DNA of 64,000 nucleotides from Apostichopus japonicus (Eukaryota > Echinodermata > Holothuroidea > Aspidochirotida > Stichopodidae), in NCBI RefSeq assembly GCF_037975245.1, contig NC_092581.1, positions 7,283,501 to 7,347,500 on the forward strand, read 5' to 3'. Numbering within the stretch: position 1 is the stretch's first letter; each line of letters begins with the position of its first letter. Under the pieces are notes generated by a model. It did not search any database and was not told the origin of the DNA. It saw only the letters and a program-made list of their open reading frames with translations. Made by a program: the position numbers and the translations under genes. Positions 43,196 through 58,200 of this stretch are shown here, piece by piece.

Positions 43196-46100
43196 ATTCG
43201 ATTATTCAGTACGGAACATTCGATTGATCGGTACGGCACATTCGATTGGTCGGTACGGAACATTCGATTGATCGGTACGGAATATTCGTTTGATCGGTAC
43301 TGCACATTCGATTGATCGGTACGGAACATTCGATTAATCGGTAACGAACATTCGATTGATCGGTACCGCATTTTCCATTGATCAGTGCCGCACATTCGAT
43401 TAATCGGTAACGAACTTTCGATTGATCGGTACGGAACATTCGATTGATCAATACCGAAATTTCGATTGATCGGTACCGCACATTCGATTGATCGGTACGG
43501 AACATTCGTTTGATCGGTAGGGGACATTCGATTGATCGGTACCGCACATTCGATTATTCAGTACGGAACATTCGATTGATCGGTACGGCACATTCGATTG
43601 ATCGGTACGGAACATTCGATTGATCGGTACGGAATATTCCTTTGATCGGTACTGCACATTCGATTGATCGGTACGGAACATTCGATTAATCGGTAACGAA
43701 CATTCGATTGATCGGTACCGCATTTTCCATTGATCAGTGCCGCACATTCGATTAATCGGGAACGAACATTGGATTGATCGGTACCGCACATTCGATTGAT
43801 CGGTACGGAACATTCGATTTATCGGTACCGTACATTCGATTGATCGGTACGGAACATTCGATTGATCGGTACCGCACATTCGATTGATCGGTACGGAACA
43901 TTCGATTGATCGGTACCGTACATTCGATTGATCGGTACGGAACATTCGATTGATCGGTACCGCACATTCGATTGATCGGTACCGTACATTCGATTAATCG
44001 GTACCAAACATTCGATTGATCGGTACGGAACATTCGATTGATCGGTACCGCTCATTCGATTGATCGGTACGGAAAATTCGATTGATCGGTATGGAACATT
44101 CGATTGATCGGTACCGTACATTCGATTGATCGGTACTGCACATTCGATTGATCGGTACTGCACATTCGATTAATCGGTAACGAACATTCGATTGATCGGT
44201 ACCGCACATTCGATTGATCGGCACCGCACATTCCATTGATCGGTACGGAACATTCGATTGATCGGTACGGAACATTCGATTGATCGGTACCGCACATTCG
44301 ATTGATCGGTACGGAACATTCGATTGATCGGTACCGTACATTCGATTAATCGGTACCACATATTCGATTGATCGGTACCGTACATTCGATTGATCGGTAC
44401 TGCACATTCGATTGATCGGTACGTAACATTCGATTAATCGGTAACGAACATTCGATTGATCGGTACCGCACATTCGATTGATCGCCACCGCACATTCGAT
44501 TGATCGGTGCGGAACATTCGATTGATCGGTACGGAACATTCGATTGATCGGTATCGTACATTCGATTGATCGGTACCGCACATTCGATTGATCGGTATCG
44601 TACATTCGATTAATCGGTACTACACATTCGATTGATCGGTACGGAACATTCGATTGATCGGTACCGTACATTCGATTGATCGGTACGGAACATTCGATTG
44701 ATCGGTACGGAACATTCGATTGATCGGTACCGCACATTCGATTGATCGGTACCGCACATTCGATTGATCGGTACGGAACATTCGATTGATCGGTACTACA
44801 CATTCGATTGATCGGTACCGTACATTCGATTGATCGGCACCGCACATTCGATTGATCGGTGCCGTACATTCGATTGATCGGTACGGAACATTCGATTGAT
44901 CGGTACCGCACATTCGATTGATCGGTACCGCACATTCGATTGATCGGTACGGAACATTCGATTGATCGGTAACGAACATTCGATTGATCGGTACCGCACA
45001 TTCGATTGATCGGTACGGAACATTCGTTTGATCGGTACGGGACATTCGATTGATCGGTACCGCACATTCGATTATTCAGTACGGAACATTCGATTGATCG
45101 GTACGGCACATTCGATTGGTCGGTACCGCACATTCGATTGATCGGTACGGAACATTCGATTGATCGGTACGGAACATTCGATTGATCGGTACGGAACATT
45201 CGATTGATCGGTACGGAACATTCGATTGATCGGTACCGTACATTCGATTAATCGGTACCATATATTCGATTGATCGGTACCGTACATTCGATTGATCGGT
45301 ACTGCACATTCGATTGATCGGTATCGTACATTCGATTAATCGGTAACGAACATTCGATTGATCGGTACCGCACATTCGATTGATCGGTACGGAACATTCG
45401 ATTGATCGGTACGGAACATTCGATTGATCGGTACGGAACATTCGATTGATCGGTACCGCACATTCGATTGATCGGTACTACACATTCGATTGATCGGTAC
45501 CGTACATTCGATTGATCGGCACCGCACATTCGATTGATCGGTACGGAACATTCGATTGATCGGTACGGAACATTCGATTGATCGGTACCGCACATTCGAT
45601 TGATCGGTACGGAACATTCGATTGATCGGTACGGAACATTCGATTGATCGGTACTACAAATTCGATTGATCGGACACCGCACATTCGATTGATCGGTACC
45701 GCACATTCGATTGATCGGTACGGAACATTCGATTAATCGATAACGAACATTCGATTGATCGGTACCGCACATTCGATTGATCGGTACGGGACATTCGTTT
45801 GATCGGTACCGGACATTCGATTGATCGGTACCGCACATTCGATTATTCAGTACGGAACATTCGATTGATCGGTACGGCACATTCGATTGATCGGTACCGC
45901 ACATTCGATTGATCGGCACCGCACATTCGATTGATCGGTACGGAACATTCGATTGATCGGTACGGAACATTCGATTGATCGGTACCGCACATTCGATTGA
46001 TCGGTACGGAACATTCGATTGATCGGTACCGTACATTCGATTAATCGGTACCACATATTCGATTGATCGGTACCGTACATTCGATTGATCGGTACTGCAC

Positions 46101-47026
46101 ATTCGATTGATCGGTACGTAACATTCGATTAATCGGTAACGAAACTGTCGATTGATCGGTACCGCACATTCGATTGATCGCCACCGCACATTCGATTGAT
46201 CGGTGCGGAACATTCGATTGATCGGTACGGAACATTCGATTGATCGGTACCGCACATTCGATTGATCGGTACCGCACATTCGATTGATCGGTATCGCACA
46301 TTCGATTAATCGGTACGGAACATTCGATTGATCGGTACGGAACATTCGATTGGTCGGTACGGAACATTCGATTGATCGGTACGGAACATTCGATTGATCG
46401 GTACGGAACATTCGATTGATCGGTACCGCACATTCGATTGATCGGTACCGCACATTCGATTGATCGGTACGGAACATTCGATTGATCGGTACCGTACATT
46501 CGATTGATCGGTACGACACATTCGATTGATCGGTACGGGACATTCGTTTGATCGGTACCGGACATTCGATTGATCGGTACCGCACATTCGATTATTCAGT
46601 ACGGAACATTCGATTGATCGGTACGGCACATTCGATTGATCGGTACCGCACATTCGATTGATCGGCACCGCACATTCGATTGATCGGTACGGAACATTCG
46701 ATTGATCGGTACGGAACATTCGATTGATCGGTACCGCACATTCGATTGATCGGTACGGAACATTCGATTGATCGGTACCGTACATTCGATTAATCGGTAC
46801 CACATATTCGATTGATCGGCACCGTACATTCGATTGATCGGTACTGCACATTCGATTGATCGGTACGTAACATTCGATTAATCGGTAACGAAACTGTCGA
46901 TTGATCGGTACCGCACATTCGATTGATCGCCACCGCACATTCGATTGATCGGTGCGGAACATTCGATTGATCGGTACGGAACATTCGATTGATCGGTACC
47001 GCACATTCGATTGATCGGTACCGCAC
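43196..47026. repeat. Module copy, 3,831-bp unit
   Basis: This copy starts with the same GATTATTCAG landmark as the modules at 33,030, 40,117 and 47,030. Near the end it contains an additional partial copy: the run with GGACACCGC and GAAACTG is followed by a second GAAACTG at 46,890. That explains its extra length (174 x 22 + 3) relative to the 3,082-bp unit before it. Confidence 0.78.
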
Positions 47027-50000
47027 ATTCGATTATTCAGTACGGAACATTCGATTGATCGGTACGGCACATTCGATTGGTCGGTACGGAACATTCGATT
47101 GATCGGTACGGAATATTCGTTTGATCGGTACTGCACATTCGATTGATCGGTACGGAACATTCGATTAATCGGTAACGAACATTCGATTGATCGGTACCGC
47201 ATTTTCCATTGATCAGTGCCGCACATTCGATTAATCGGTAACGAACTTTCGATTGATCGGTACGGAACATTCGATTGATCAATACCGAAATTTCGATTGA
47301 TCGGTACCGCACATTCGATTGATCGGTACGGAACATTCGTTTGATCGGTAGGGGACATTCGATTGATCGGTACCGCACATTCGATTATTCAGTACGGAAC
47401 ATTCGATTGATCGGTACGGCACATTCGATTGATCGGTACGGAACATTCGATTGATCGGTACGGAATATTCCTTTGATCGGTACTGCACATTCGATTGATC
47501 GGTACGGAACATTCGATTAATCGGTAACGAACATTCGATTGATCGGTACCGCATTTTCCATTGATCAGTGCCGCACATTCGATTAATCGGGAACGAACAT
47601 TGGATTGATCGGTACCGCACATTCGATTGATCGGTACGGAACATTCGATTTATCGGTACCGTACATTCGATTGATCGGTACGGAACATTCGATTGATCGG
47701 TACCGCACATTCGATTGATCGGTACGGAACATTCGATTGATCGGTACCGTACATTCGATTGATCGGTACGGAACATTCGATTGATCGGTACCGCACATTC
47801 GATTGATCGGTACCGTACATTCGATTAATCGGTACCAAACATTCGATTGATCGGTACGGAACATTCGATTGATCGGTACCGCTCATTCGATTGATCGGTA
47901 CGGAAAATTCGATTGATCGGTATGGAACATTCGATTGATCGGTACCGTACATTCGATTGATCGGTACTGCACATTCGATTGATCGGTACTGCACATTCGA
48001 TTAATCGGTAACGAACATTCGATTGATCGGTACCGCACATTCGATTGATCGGCACCGCACATTCCATTGATCGGTACGGAACATTCGATTGATCGGTACG
48101 GAACATTCGATTGATCGGTACCGCACATTCGATTGATCGGTACGGAACATTCGATTGATCGGTACCGTACATTCGATTAATCGGTACCACATATTCGATT
48201 GATCGGTACCGTACATTCGATTGATCGGTACTGCACATTCGATTGATCGGTACGTAACATTCGATTAATCGGTAACGAACATTCGATTGATCGGTACCGC
48301 ACATTCGATTGATCGCCACCGCACATTCGATTGATCGGTGCGGAACATTCGATTGATCGGTACGGAACATTCGATTGATCGGTATCGTACATTCGATTGA
48401 TCGGTACCGCACATTCGATTGATCGGTATCGTACATTCGATTAATCGGTACTACACATTCGATTGATCGGTACGGAACATTCGATTGATCGGTACCGTAC
48501 ATTCGATTGATCGGTACGGAACATTCGATTGATCGGTACGGAACATTCGATTGATCGGTACCGCACATTCGATTGATCGGTACCGCACATTCGATTGATC
48601 GGTACGGAACATTCGATTGATCGGTACTACACATTCGATTGATCGGTACCGTACATTCGATTGATCGGCACCGCACATTCGATTGATCGGTGCCGTACAT
48701 TCGATTGATCGGTACGGAACATTCGATTGATCGGTACCGCACATTCGATTGATCGGTACCGCACATTCGATTGATCGGTACGGAACATTCGATTGATCGG
48801 TAACGAACATTCGATTGATCGGTACCGCACATTCGATTGATCGGTACGGAACATTCGTTTGATCGGTACGGGACATTCGATTGATCGGTACCGCACATTC
48901 GATTATTCAGTACGGAACATTCGATTGATCGGTACGGCACATTCGATTGGTCGGTACCGCACATTCGATTGATCGGTACGGAACATTCGATTGATCGGTA
49001 CGGAACATTCGATTGATCGGTACGGAACATTCGATTGATCGGTACGGAACATTCGATTGATCGGTACCGTACATTCGATTAATCGGTACCATATATTCGA
49101 TTGATCGGTACCGTACATTCGATTGATCGGTACTGCACATTCGATTGATCGGTATCGTACATTCGATTAATCGGTAACGAACATTCGATTGATCGGTACC
49201 GCACATTCGATTGATCGGTACGGAACATTCGATTGATCGGTACGGAACATTCGATTGATCGGTACGGAACATTCGATTGATCGGTACCGCACATTCGATT
49301 GATCGGTACTACACATTCGATTGATCGGTACCGTACATTCGATTGATCGGCACCGCACATTCGATTGATCGGTACGGAACATTCGATTGATCGGTACGGA
49401 ACATTCGATTGATCGGTACCGCACATTCGATTGATCGGTACGGAACATTCGATTGATCGGTACGGAACATTCGATTGATCGGTACTACAAATTCGATTGA
49501 TCGGACACCGCACATTCGATTGATCGGTACCGCACATTCGATTGATCGGTACGGAACATTCGATTAATCGATAACGAACATTCGATTGATCGGTACCGCA
49601 CATTCGATTGATCGGTACGGGACATTCGTTTGATCGGTACCGGACATTCGATTGATCGGTACCGCACATTCGATTATTCAGTACGGAACATTCGATTGAT
49701 CGGTACGGCACATTCGATTGATCGGTACCGCACATTCGATTGATCGGCACCGCACATTCGATTGATCGGTACGGAACATTCGATTGATCGGTACGGAACA
49801 TTCGATTGATCGGTACCGCACATTCGATTGATCGGTACGGAACATTCGATTGATCGGTACCGTACATTCGATTAATCGGTACCACATATTCGATTGATCG
49901 GTACCGTACATTCGATTGATCGGTACTGCACATTCGATTGATCGGTACGTAACATTCGATTAATCGGTAACGAAACTGTCGATTGATCGGTACCGCACAT

Positions 50001-53000
50001 TCGATTGATCGCCACCGCACATTCGATTGATCGGTGCGGAACATTCGATTGATCGGTACGGAACATTCGATTGATCGGTACCGCACATTCGATTGATCGG
50101 TACCGCACATTCGATTGATCGGTATCGCACATTCGATTAATCGGTACGGAACATTCGATTGATCGGTACGGAACATTCGATTGGTCGGTACGGAACATTC
50201 GATTGATCGGTACGGAACATTCGATTGATCGGTACGGAACATTCGATTGATCGGTACCGCACATTCGATTGATCGGTACCGCACATTCGATTGATCGGTA
50301 CGGAACATTCGATTGATCGGTACGGAACATTCGATTGATCGGTACAGTACATTCGATTGATCGGCACCGCACATTCGATTGATCGGTACGGAACATTCGA
50401 TTGATCGGTACCGTACATTCGATTGATCGGTACGGAACATTCGATTGATCGGTACGGAACATTCGATTGATCGGTACCGCACATTCGATTGATCGGTACG
50501 GAACATTCGTTTGATCGGTACGGGACATTCGATTGATCGGTACCGCACATTCGATTATCCAGTACGGAACATTCGATTGATCGGTACGGCACATTCGATT
50601 GGTCGGTACCGCACATTCGATTGATCGGTACGGCACATTCGATTGATCGGTACGGAACATTCGATTGATCGGTACGGAACATTCGATTGATCGGTACTAC
50701 ACATTCGATTGATCGGTACCGTACATTCGATTAATCGGTACCATATATTCGATTGATCGATACGGAACATTCGATTGATCGGTACTGCACATTCGATTGA
50801 TCGGTACCGTACATTCGATTAATCGGTAACGAACATTCGATTGATCGGTACCGCACATTCGATCGATCGCCACCGCACATTCGATTGATCGGTACGGAAC
50901 ATTCGATTGATCGGTACGGAACATTCGATTGATCGGTACCGCACATTCGATTGATCGGTACCGCACATTCGATTGATCGGTACTACACATTCGATTGATC
51001 GGTACCGTACATTCGATTGATCGGCACCGCACATTCGATTGATCGGTACGGAACATTCGATTGATCGGTACGGAACATTCGATTGATCGGTACCGCACAT
51101 TCGATTGATCGGTACGGAACATTCGATTGATCGGTACGGAACATTCGATTGATCGGTACTACAAATTCGATTGATCGGACACCGCACATTCGATTGATCG
51201 GTACCGCACATTCGATTGATCGGTACGGAACATTCGATTAATCGATAACGAACATTCGATTGATCGGTACCGCACATTCGATTGATCGGTACGGAACATT
51301 CGTTTGATCGGTACGGGACATTCGATTGATCGGTACCGCACATTCGATTATTCAGTACGGAACATTCGATTGATCGGTACGGAACATTCGATTGATCGGT
51401 ACCGCACATTCGATTGATCGGCACCGCACTTTCGATTGATCGGTACGGAACATTCGATTGATCGGTACGGAACATTCGATTGATCGGTACCGCACATTCG
51501 ATTGATCGGTTCCGCACATTCGATTGATCGGTATCGCACATTCGATTAATCGGTACTACACATTCGATTGATCGGTACGGAACATTCGATTGATCGGTAC
51601 GGAACATTCAATTGATCGGTACGGAACATTCGATTGATCGGTACGGAACATTCGATTGATCGGTACCGCACATTCGATTGATCGGTACCGCACATTCGAT
51701 TGATCGGTACGGAACATTCGATTGATCAGTACTACACATTCGATTGATCGGTACAGTACATTCGATTGATCGGCACCGCACATTCGATTGATCGGTACGG
51801 AACATTGGATTGATCGGTACCGTACATTCGATTGATTGGTACCGCACATTCGATTGATCGGTACGGAACATTCGATTAATCGGTAACGAACATTCGATTG
51901 ATCGGTACCGCACATTCGATTGATCGGTACGGAACATTCGTTTGATCGGTACCGTACATTCGATTAATCGGTACCACATATTCGATTGATCGGTACCGTA
52001 CATTCGATTGATCGGTACTGCACATTCGATTGATCGGTACGTAACATTCGATTAATCGGTAAAGAACATTCGATTGATCGGTACCGCACATTCGATTGAT
52101 CGCCACCGCACATTCGATTGATCGGTGCGGAACTTTCGATTGATCGGTACGGAACATTCGATTGATCGGTACCGCACATTCGATTGATCGGTACCGCACA
52201 TTCGATTGATCGGTATCGTACATTCGATTAATCGGTACTACACATTCGATTGATCGGTACGGAACATTCGATTGATCGGTACCGTACATTCGATTGATCG
52301 GTACGGAACATTGGATTGATCGGTACGGAACATTCGATTGATCGGTACCGCACATTCGATTGATCGGTACCGCACATTCGATTGATCGGTACGGAACATT
52401 CGATTGATCGGTACTACTTATTCGATTGATCGGTACAGAACATTCGATTGATCGGCACCGCACATTCGATTGATCGGTACGGAACATTCGATTGATCGGT
52501 ACCGTACATTCGATTGATCGGTACCGCACATTCGATTGATCGGTACGGAACATTCGATTAATCGGTAACGAACATTCGATTGATCGGTACCGCACATTCG
52601 ATTGATCGGTACGGAACATTCGTTTGATCGGTACGGGACATTCGATTGATCGGTACCGCACATTCGATTATTCAGTACGGAACATTCGATTGATCGGTAC
52701 GGCACATTCGATTGGTCGGTACGGAACATTCGATTGATCGGTACGGAATATTCGTTTGATCGGTACTGCACATTCGATTGATCGGTACGGAACATTCGTA
52801 TAATCGGTAACGAACATTCGATTGATCGGTACCGCATTTTCCATTGATCAGTGCCGCACATTCGATTAATCGGTAACGAACTTTCGATTGATCGGTACGG
52901 AACATTCGATTGATCAATACCGAAAATTCGATTGATCGGTACCGCACATTCGATTGATCGGTACGGAACATTCGTTTGATCGGTACGGGACATTCGATTG

Positions 53001-55239
53001 ATCGGTACCGCACATTCGATTATTCAGTACGGAACATTCGATTGATCGGTACGGCACATTCGATTGATCGGTACGGAACATTCGATTGATCGGTACGGAA
53101 TATTCGTTTGATCGGTACTGCACATTCGATTGATCGGTACGGAACATTCGATTAATCGGTAACGAACATTCGATTGATCCGTACCGCATTTTCCATTGAT
53201 CAGTGCCGCACATTCGATTAATCGGGAACGAACATTGGATTGATCGGTACCGCACATTCGATTGATCGGTACGGAACATTCGATTGATCGGTACTGTACA
53301 TTCGATTGATCGGTACGGAACATTCGATTGATCGGTACCGCACATTCGATTGATCGGTGCGGAACATTCGATTGATCGGTACCGTACATTCGATTGATCG
53401 GTACGGAACATTCGATTGATCGGTACCGCACATTCGATTGATCGGTACCGTACATTCGATTAATCGGTACCAAACATTCCATTGATCGGTCCGGAACATT
53501 CGATTGATCGGTACCGCTCATTCGATTGATCGGTACCGTACATTCGATTAATCGGTACGGAAAATTCGATTGATCGGTATGGAACATTCGATTGATCGGT
53601 ACCGTACATTCGATTGATCGGTACTGCACATTCGATTGATCGGTACTGCACATTCGATTAATCGGTAACGAACATTCGATTGATCGGTACCGCACATTCG
53701 ATTGATCGGCACCGCACATTCCATTGATCGGTACGGAACATTCGATTGATCGGTACGGAACATTCGATTGATCGGTACCGCACATTCGATTGATCGGTAC
53801 GGAACATTCGATTGATCGGTACCGTACATTCGATTAATCGGTACCACATATTCGATTGATCGGTACCGTACATTCGATTGATCGGAACTGCACATTCGAT
53901 TGATCGGTACGTAACATTCGATTAATCGGTAACGAACATTCGATTGATCGGTACCGCACATTCGATTGATCGCCACCGCACATTCGATTGATCGGTGCGG
54001 AACATTCGATTGATCGGTACGGAACATTCGATTGATCGGTACCGCACATTCGATTGATCGGTACCGCACATTCGATTGATCGGTATCGTACATTCGTTTA
54101 ATCGGTACTACACATTCGATTGATCGGTACTACACATTCGATTGATCGGTACCGTACATTCGATTGATCGGTACGGAACATTCGATTGATCGGTACGGAA
54201 CATTCGATTGATCGGTACCGCACATTCGATTGATCGGTACCGCACATTCGATTGATCGGTACGGAACATTCGATTGATCGGTACTACACATTCGATTGAT
54301 CGGTACGGAACATTCGATTAATCGGTAACGAACATTCGATTGATCGGTACCGCACATTCGATTGATCGGTACGGAACATTCGTTTGATCGGTACGGGACA
54401 TTCGATTGATCGGTACCGCACATTCGATTATTCAGTACGGAACATTCGATTGATCGGCACCGCACATTCCATTGATCGGTACGGAACATTCGATTGATCG
54501 GTACGGCACATTCGATTGATCGGTACTACACATTCGATTGATCGGTACCGTTCATTCGATTGATCGGCACCGCACATTCGATTGATCGGTACGGAACATT
54601 CGATTGATCGGTACGGAACATTCGATTGATCGGTACCGCACATTCGATTGATCGGTACGGAACATTCGTTTGATCGGTACGGGACATTCGATTGATCGGT
54701 ACCGCACATTCGATTATCCAGTACGGAACATTCGATTGATCGGTACGGCACATTCGATTGGTCGGTACCGCACATTCGATTGATCGGTACGGAACATTCG
54801 ATTGATCGGTACGGAACATTCGATTGATCGGTACGGAACATTCGATTGATCGGTACGGAACATTCGATTGATCGGTACCGTACAATCGATTAATCGGTAC
54901 CATATATTCGATTGATCGGTACCGTACATTCGATTGATCGGTACTGCACATTCGATTGATCGGTACCGTACATTCGATTAATCGGTAACGAACATTCGAT
55001 TGATCGGTACCGCACATTCGATCGATCGCCACCGCACATTCGATTGATCGGTACGGAACATTCGATTGGTCGGTACGGAACATTCGATTGATCGGTACCG
55101 CACATTCGATTGATCGGTACGGAACATTCGATTGATCGGTACTACACATTCGATTGATCGGTACCGTACATTCGATTGATCGGCACCGCACATTCGATTG
55201 ATCGGTACGGAACATTCGATTGATCGGTACGGAACATTC

Positions 55240-58200
55240 GATTGATCGGTACCGCACATTCGATTGATCGGTACGGAACATTCGATTGATCGGTACGGAA
55301 CATTCGATTGATCGGTACTACAAATTCGATTGATCGGACACCGCACATTCGATTGATCGGTACCGCACATTCGATTGATCGGTACGGAACATTCGATTAA
55401 TCGATAACGAACATTCGATTGATCGGTACCGCACATTCGATTGATCGGTACGGAACATTCGTTTGATCGGTACGGGACATTCGATTGATCGGTACCGCAC
55501 ATTCGATTGATCGGTACCGCACATTCGATTGATCGGTATCGTACATTCGTTTAATCGGTACTACACATTCGATTGATCGGTACTACACATTCGATTGATC
55601 GGTACCGTACATTCGATTGATCGGTACGGAACATTCGATTGATCGGTACGGAACATTCGATTGATCGGTACCGCACATTCGATTGATCGGTACCGCACAT
55701 TCGATTGATCGGTACGGAACATTCGATTGATCGGTACTACACATTCGATTGATCGGTACGGAACATTCGATTAATCGGTAACGAACATTCGATTGATCGG
55801 TACCGCACATTCGATTGATCGGTACGGAACATTCGTTTGATCGGTACGGGACATTCGATTGATCGGTACCGCACATTCGATTATTCAGTACGGAACATTC
55901 GATTGATCGGCACCGCACATTCCATTGATCGGTACGGAACATTCGATTGATCGGTACGGCACATTCGATTGATCGGTACTACACATTCGATTGATCGGTA
56001 CCGTACATTCGATTGATCGGCACCGCACATTCGATTGATCGGTACGGAACATTCGATTGATCGGTACGGAACATTCGATTGATCGGTACGGAACATTCGA
56101 TTGATCGGTACGGAACATTCGATTGATCGGTACGGAACATTCGATTGATCGGTACGGAACATTCGATTGATCGGTACCGTACATTCGATTAATCGGTACC
56201 ATATATTCGATTGATCGGTACCGTACATTCGATTGATCGGTACTGCACATTCGATTGATCGGTACCGTACATTCGATTAATCGGTAACGAACATTCGATT
56301 GATCGGTACCGCACATTCGATCGATCGCCACCGCACATTCGATTGATCGGTACGGAACATTCGATTGATCGGTACGGAACATTCGATTGATCGGTACCGC
56401 ACATTCGATTGATCGGTACCGCACATTCGATTGATCGGTACTACACATTCGATTGATCGGTACCGTACATTCGATTGATCGGCACGGACACATTCGATTG
56501 ATCGGTACGGAACATTCGATTGATCGGTACGGAACATTCGATTGATCGGTACCGCACATTCGATTGATCGGTACGGAACATTCGATTGATCGGTACGGAA
56601 CATTCGATTGATCGGTACTACAAATTCGATTGATCGGACACCGCACATTCGATTGATCGGTACCGCACATTCGATTGATCGGTACGGAACATTCGATTAA
56701 TCGATAACGAACATTCGATTGATCGGTACCGCAAATTCGATTGATCGGTACGGAACATTCGTTTGATCGGTACGGGACATTCGATTGATCGGTACCGCAC
56801 ATTCGATTATTCAGTACGGAACATTCGATTGATCGGTACGGCACATTCGATTGATCGGTACCGCACATTCGATTGATCGGCACCGCACATTCGATTGATC
56901 GGTACGGAACATTCGATTGATCGGTACGGAACATTCGATTGATCGGTACCGCACATTCGATTGATCGGTACGGAACATTCGATTGATCGGTACCGTACAT
57001 TCGATTAATCGGTACCACATATTCGATTGATCGGTACCGTACATTCGATTGATCGGTACTGCACATTCGATTGATCGGTACGTAACATTCGATTAATCGG
57101 TAACGAACTGTCGATTGATCGGTACCGCACATTCGATTGATCGCCACCGCACATTCGATTGATCGGTGCGGAACATTCGATTGATCGGTACGGAACATTC
57201 GATTGATCGGTACCGCACATTCGATTGATCGGTACGGAACATTCGATTGATCGGTATCGCACATTCGATTAATCGGTACGGAACATTCGATTGATCGGTA
57301 CGGAACATTCGATTGATCGGTACGGAACATTCGATTGATCGGTACGGAACATTCGATTGATCGGTACGGAACATTCGATTGATCGGTACCGCACATTCGA
57401 TTAATCGGTACCGCACATTCGATTGATCGGTACTACACATTCGATTGATCGGTACAGTACATTCGATTGATCGGCACCGCACATTCGATTGATCGGTACG
57501 GAACATTGGATTGATCGGTACCGTACATTCGATTGATTGGTACCGCACATTCGATTGATCGGTACGGAACATTCGATTAATCGGTAACGAACATTCGATT
57601 GATCGGTACCGCACATTCGATTGATCGGTACGGAACATTCGTTTGATCGGTACCGTACATTCGATTAATCGGTACCACATATTCGATTGATCGGTACCGT
57701 ACATTCGATTGATCGGTACTGCACATTCGATTGATCGGTACGTAACATTCGATTAATCGGTAACGAACATTCGATTGATCGGTACCGCACATTCGATTGA
57801 TCGCCACCGCACATTCGATTGATCGGTGCGGAACATTCGATTGATCGGTACGGAACATTCGATTGATCGGTACCGCACATTCGATTGATCGGTACCGCAC
57901 ATTCGATTGATCGGTATCGTACATTCGATTAATCGGTACTACACATTCGATTGATCGGTACGGAACATTCGATTGATCGGTACCGTACATTCGATTGATC
58001 GGTACGGAACATTGGATTGATCGGTACGGAACATTCGATTGATCGGTACCGCACATTCGATTGATCGGTACCGCACATTCGATTGATCGGTACGGAACAT
58101 TCGATTGATCGGTACTACACATTCGATTGATCGGTACAGAACATTCGATTGATCGGCACCGCACATTCGATTGATCGGTACGGAACATTCGATTGATCGG

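Noticed and set aside
47003-51510. Assembly artefact suggested by the round 14,000-bp offset
   Set aside because: The offset is fully explained as 636 monomers plus eight 1-nt insertion units, and other module copies at unrelated offsets lie between. The round number looks coincidental, though read-level confirmation is still the decisive test.
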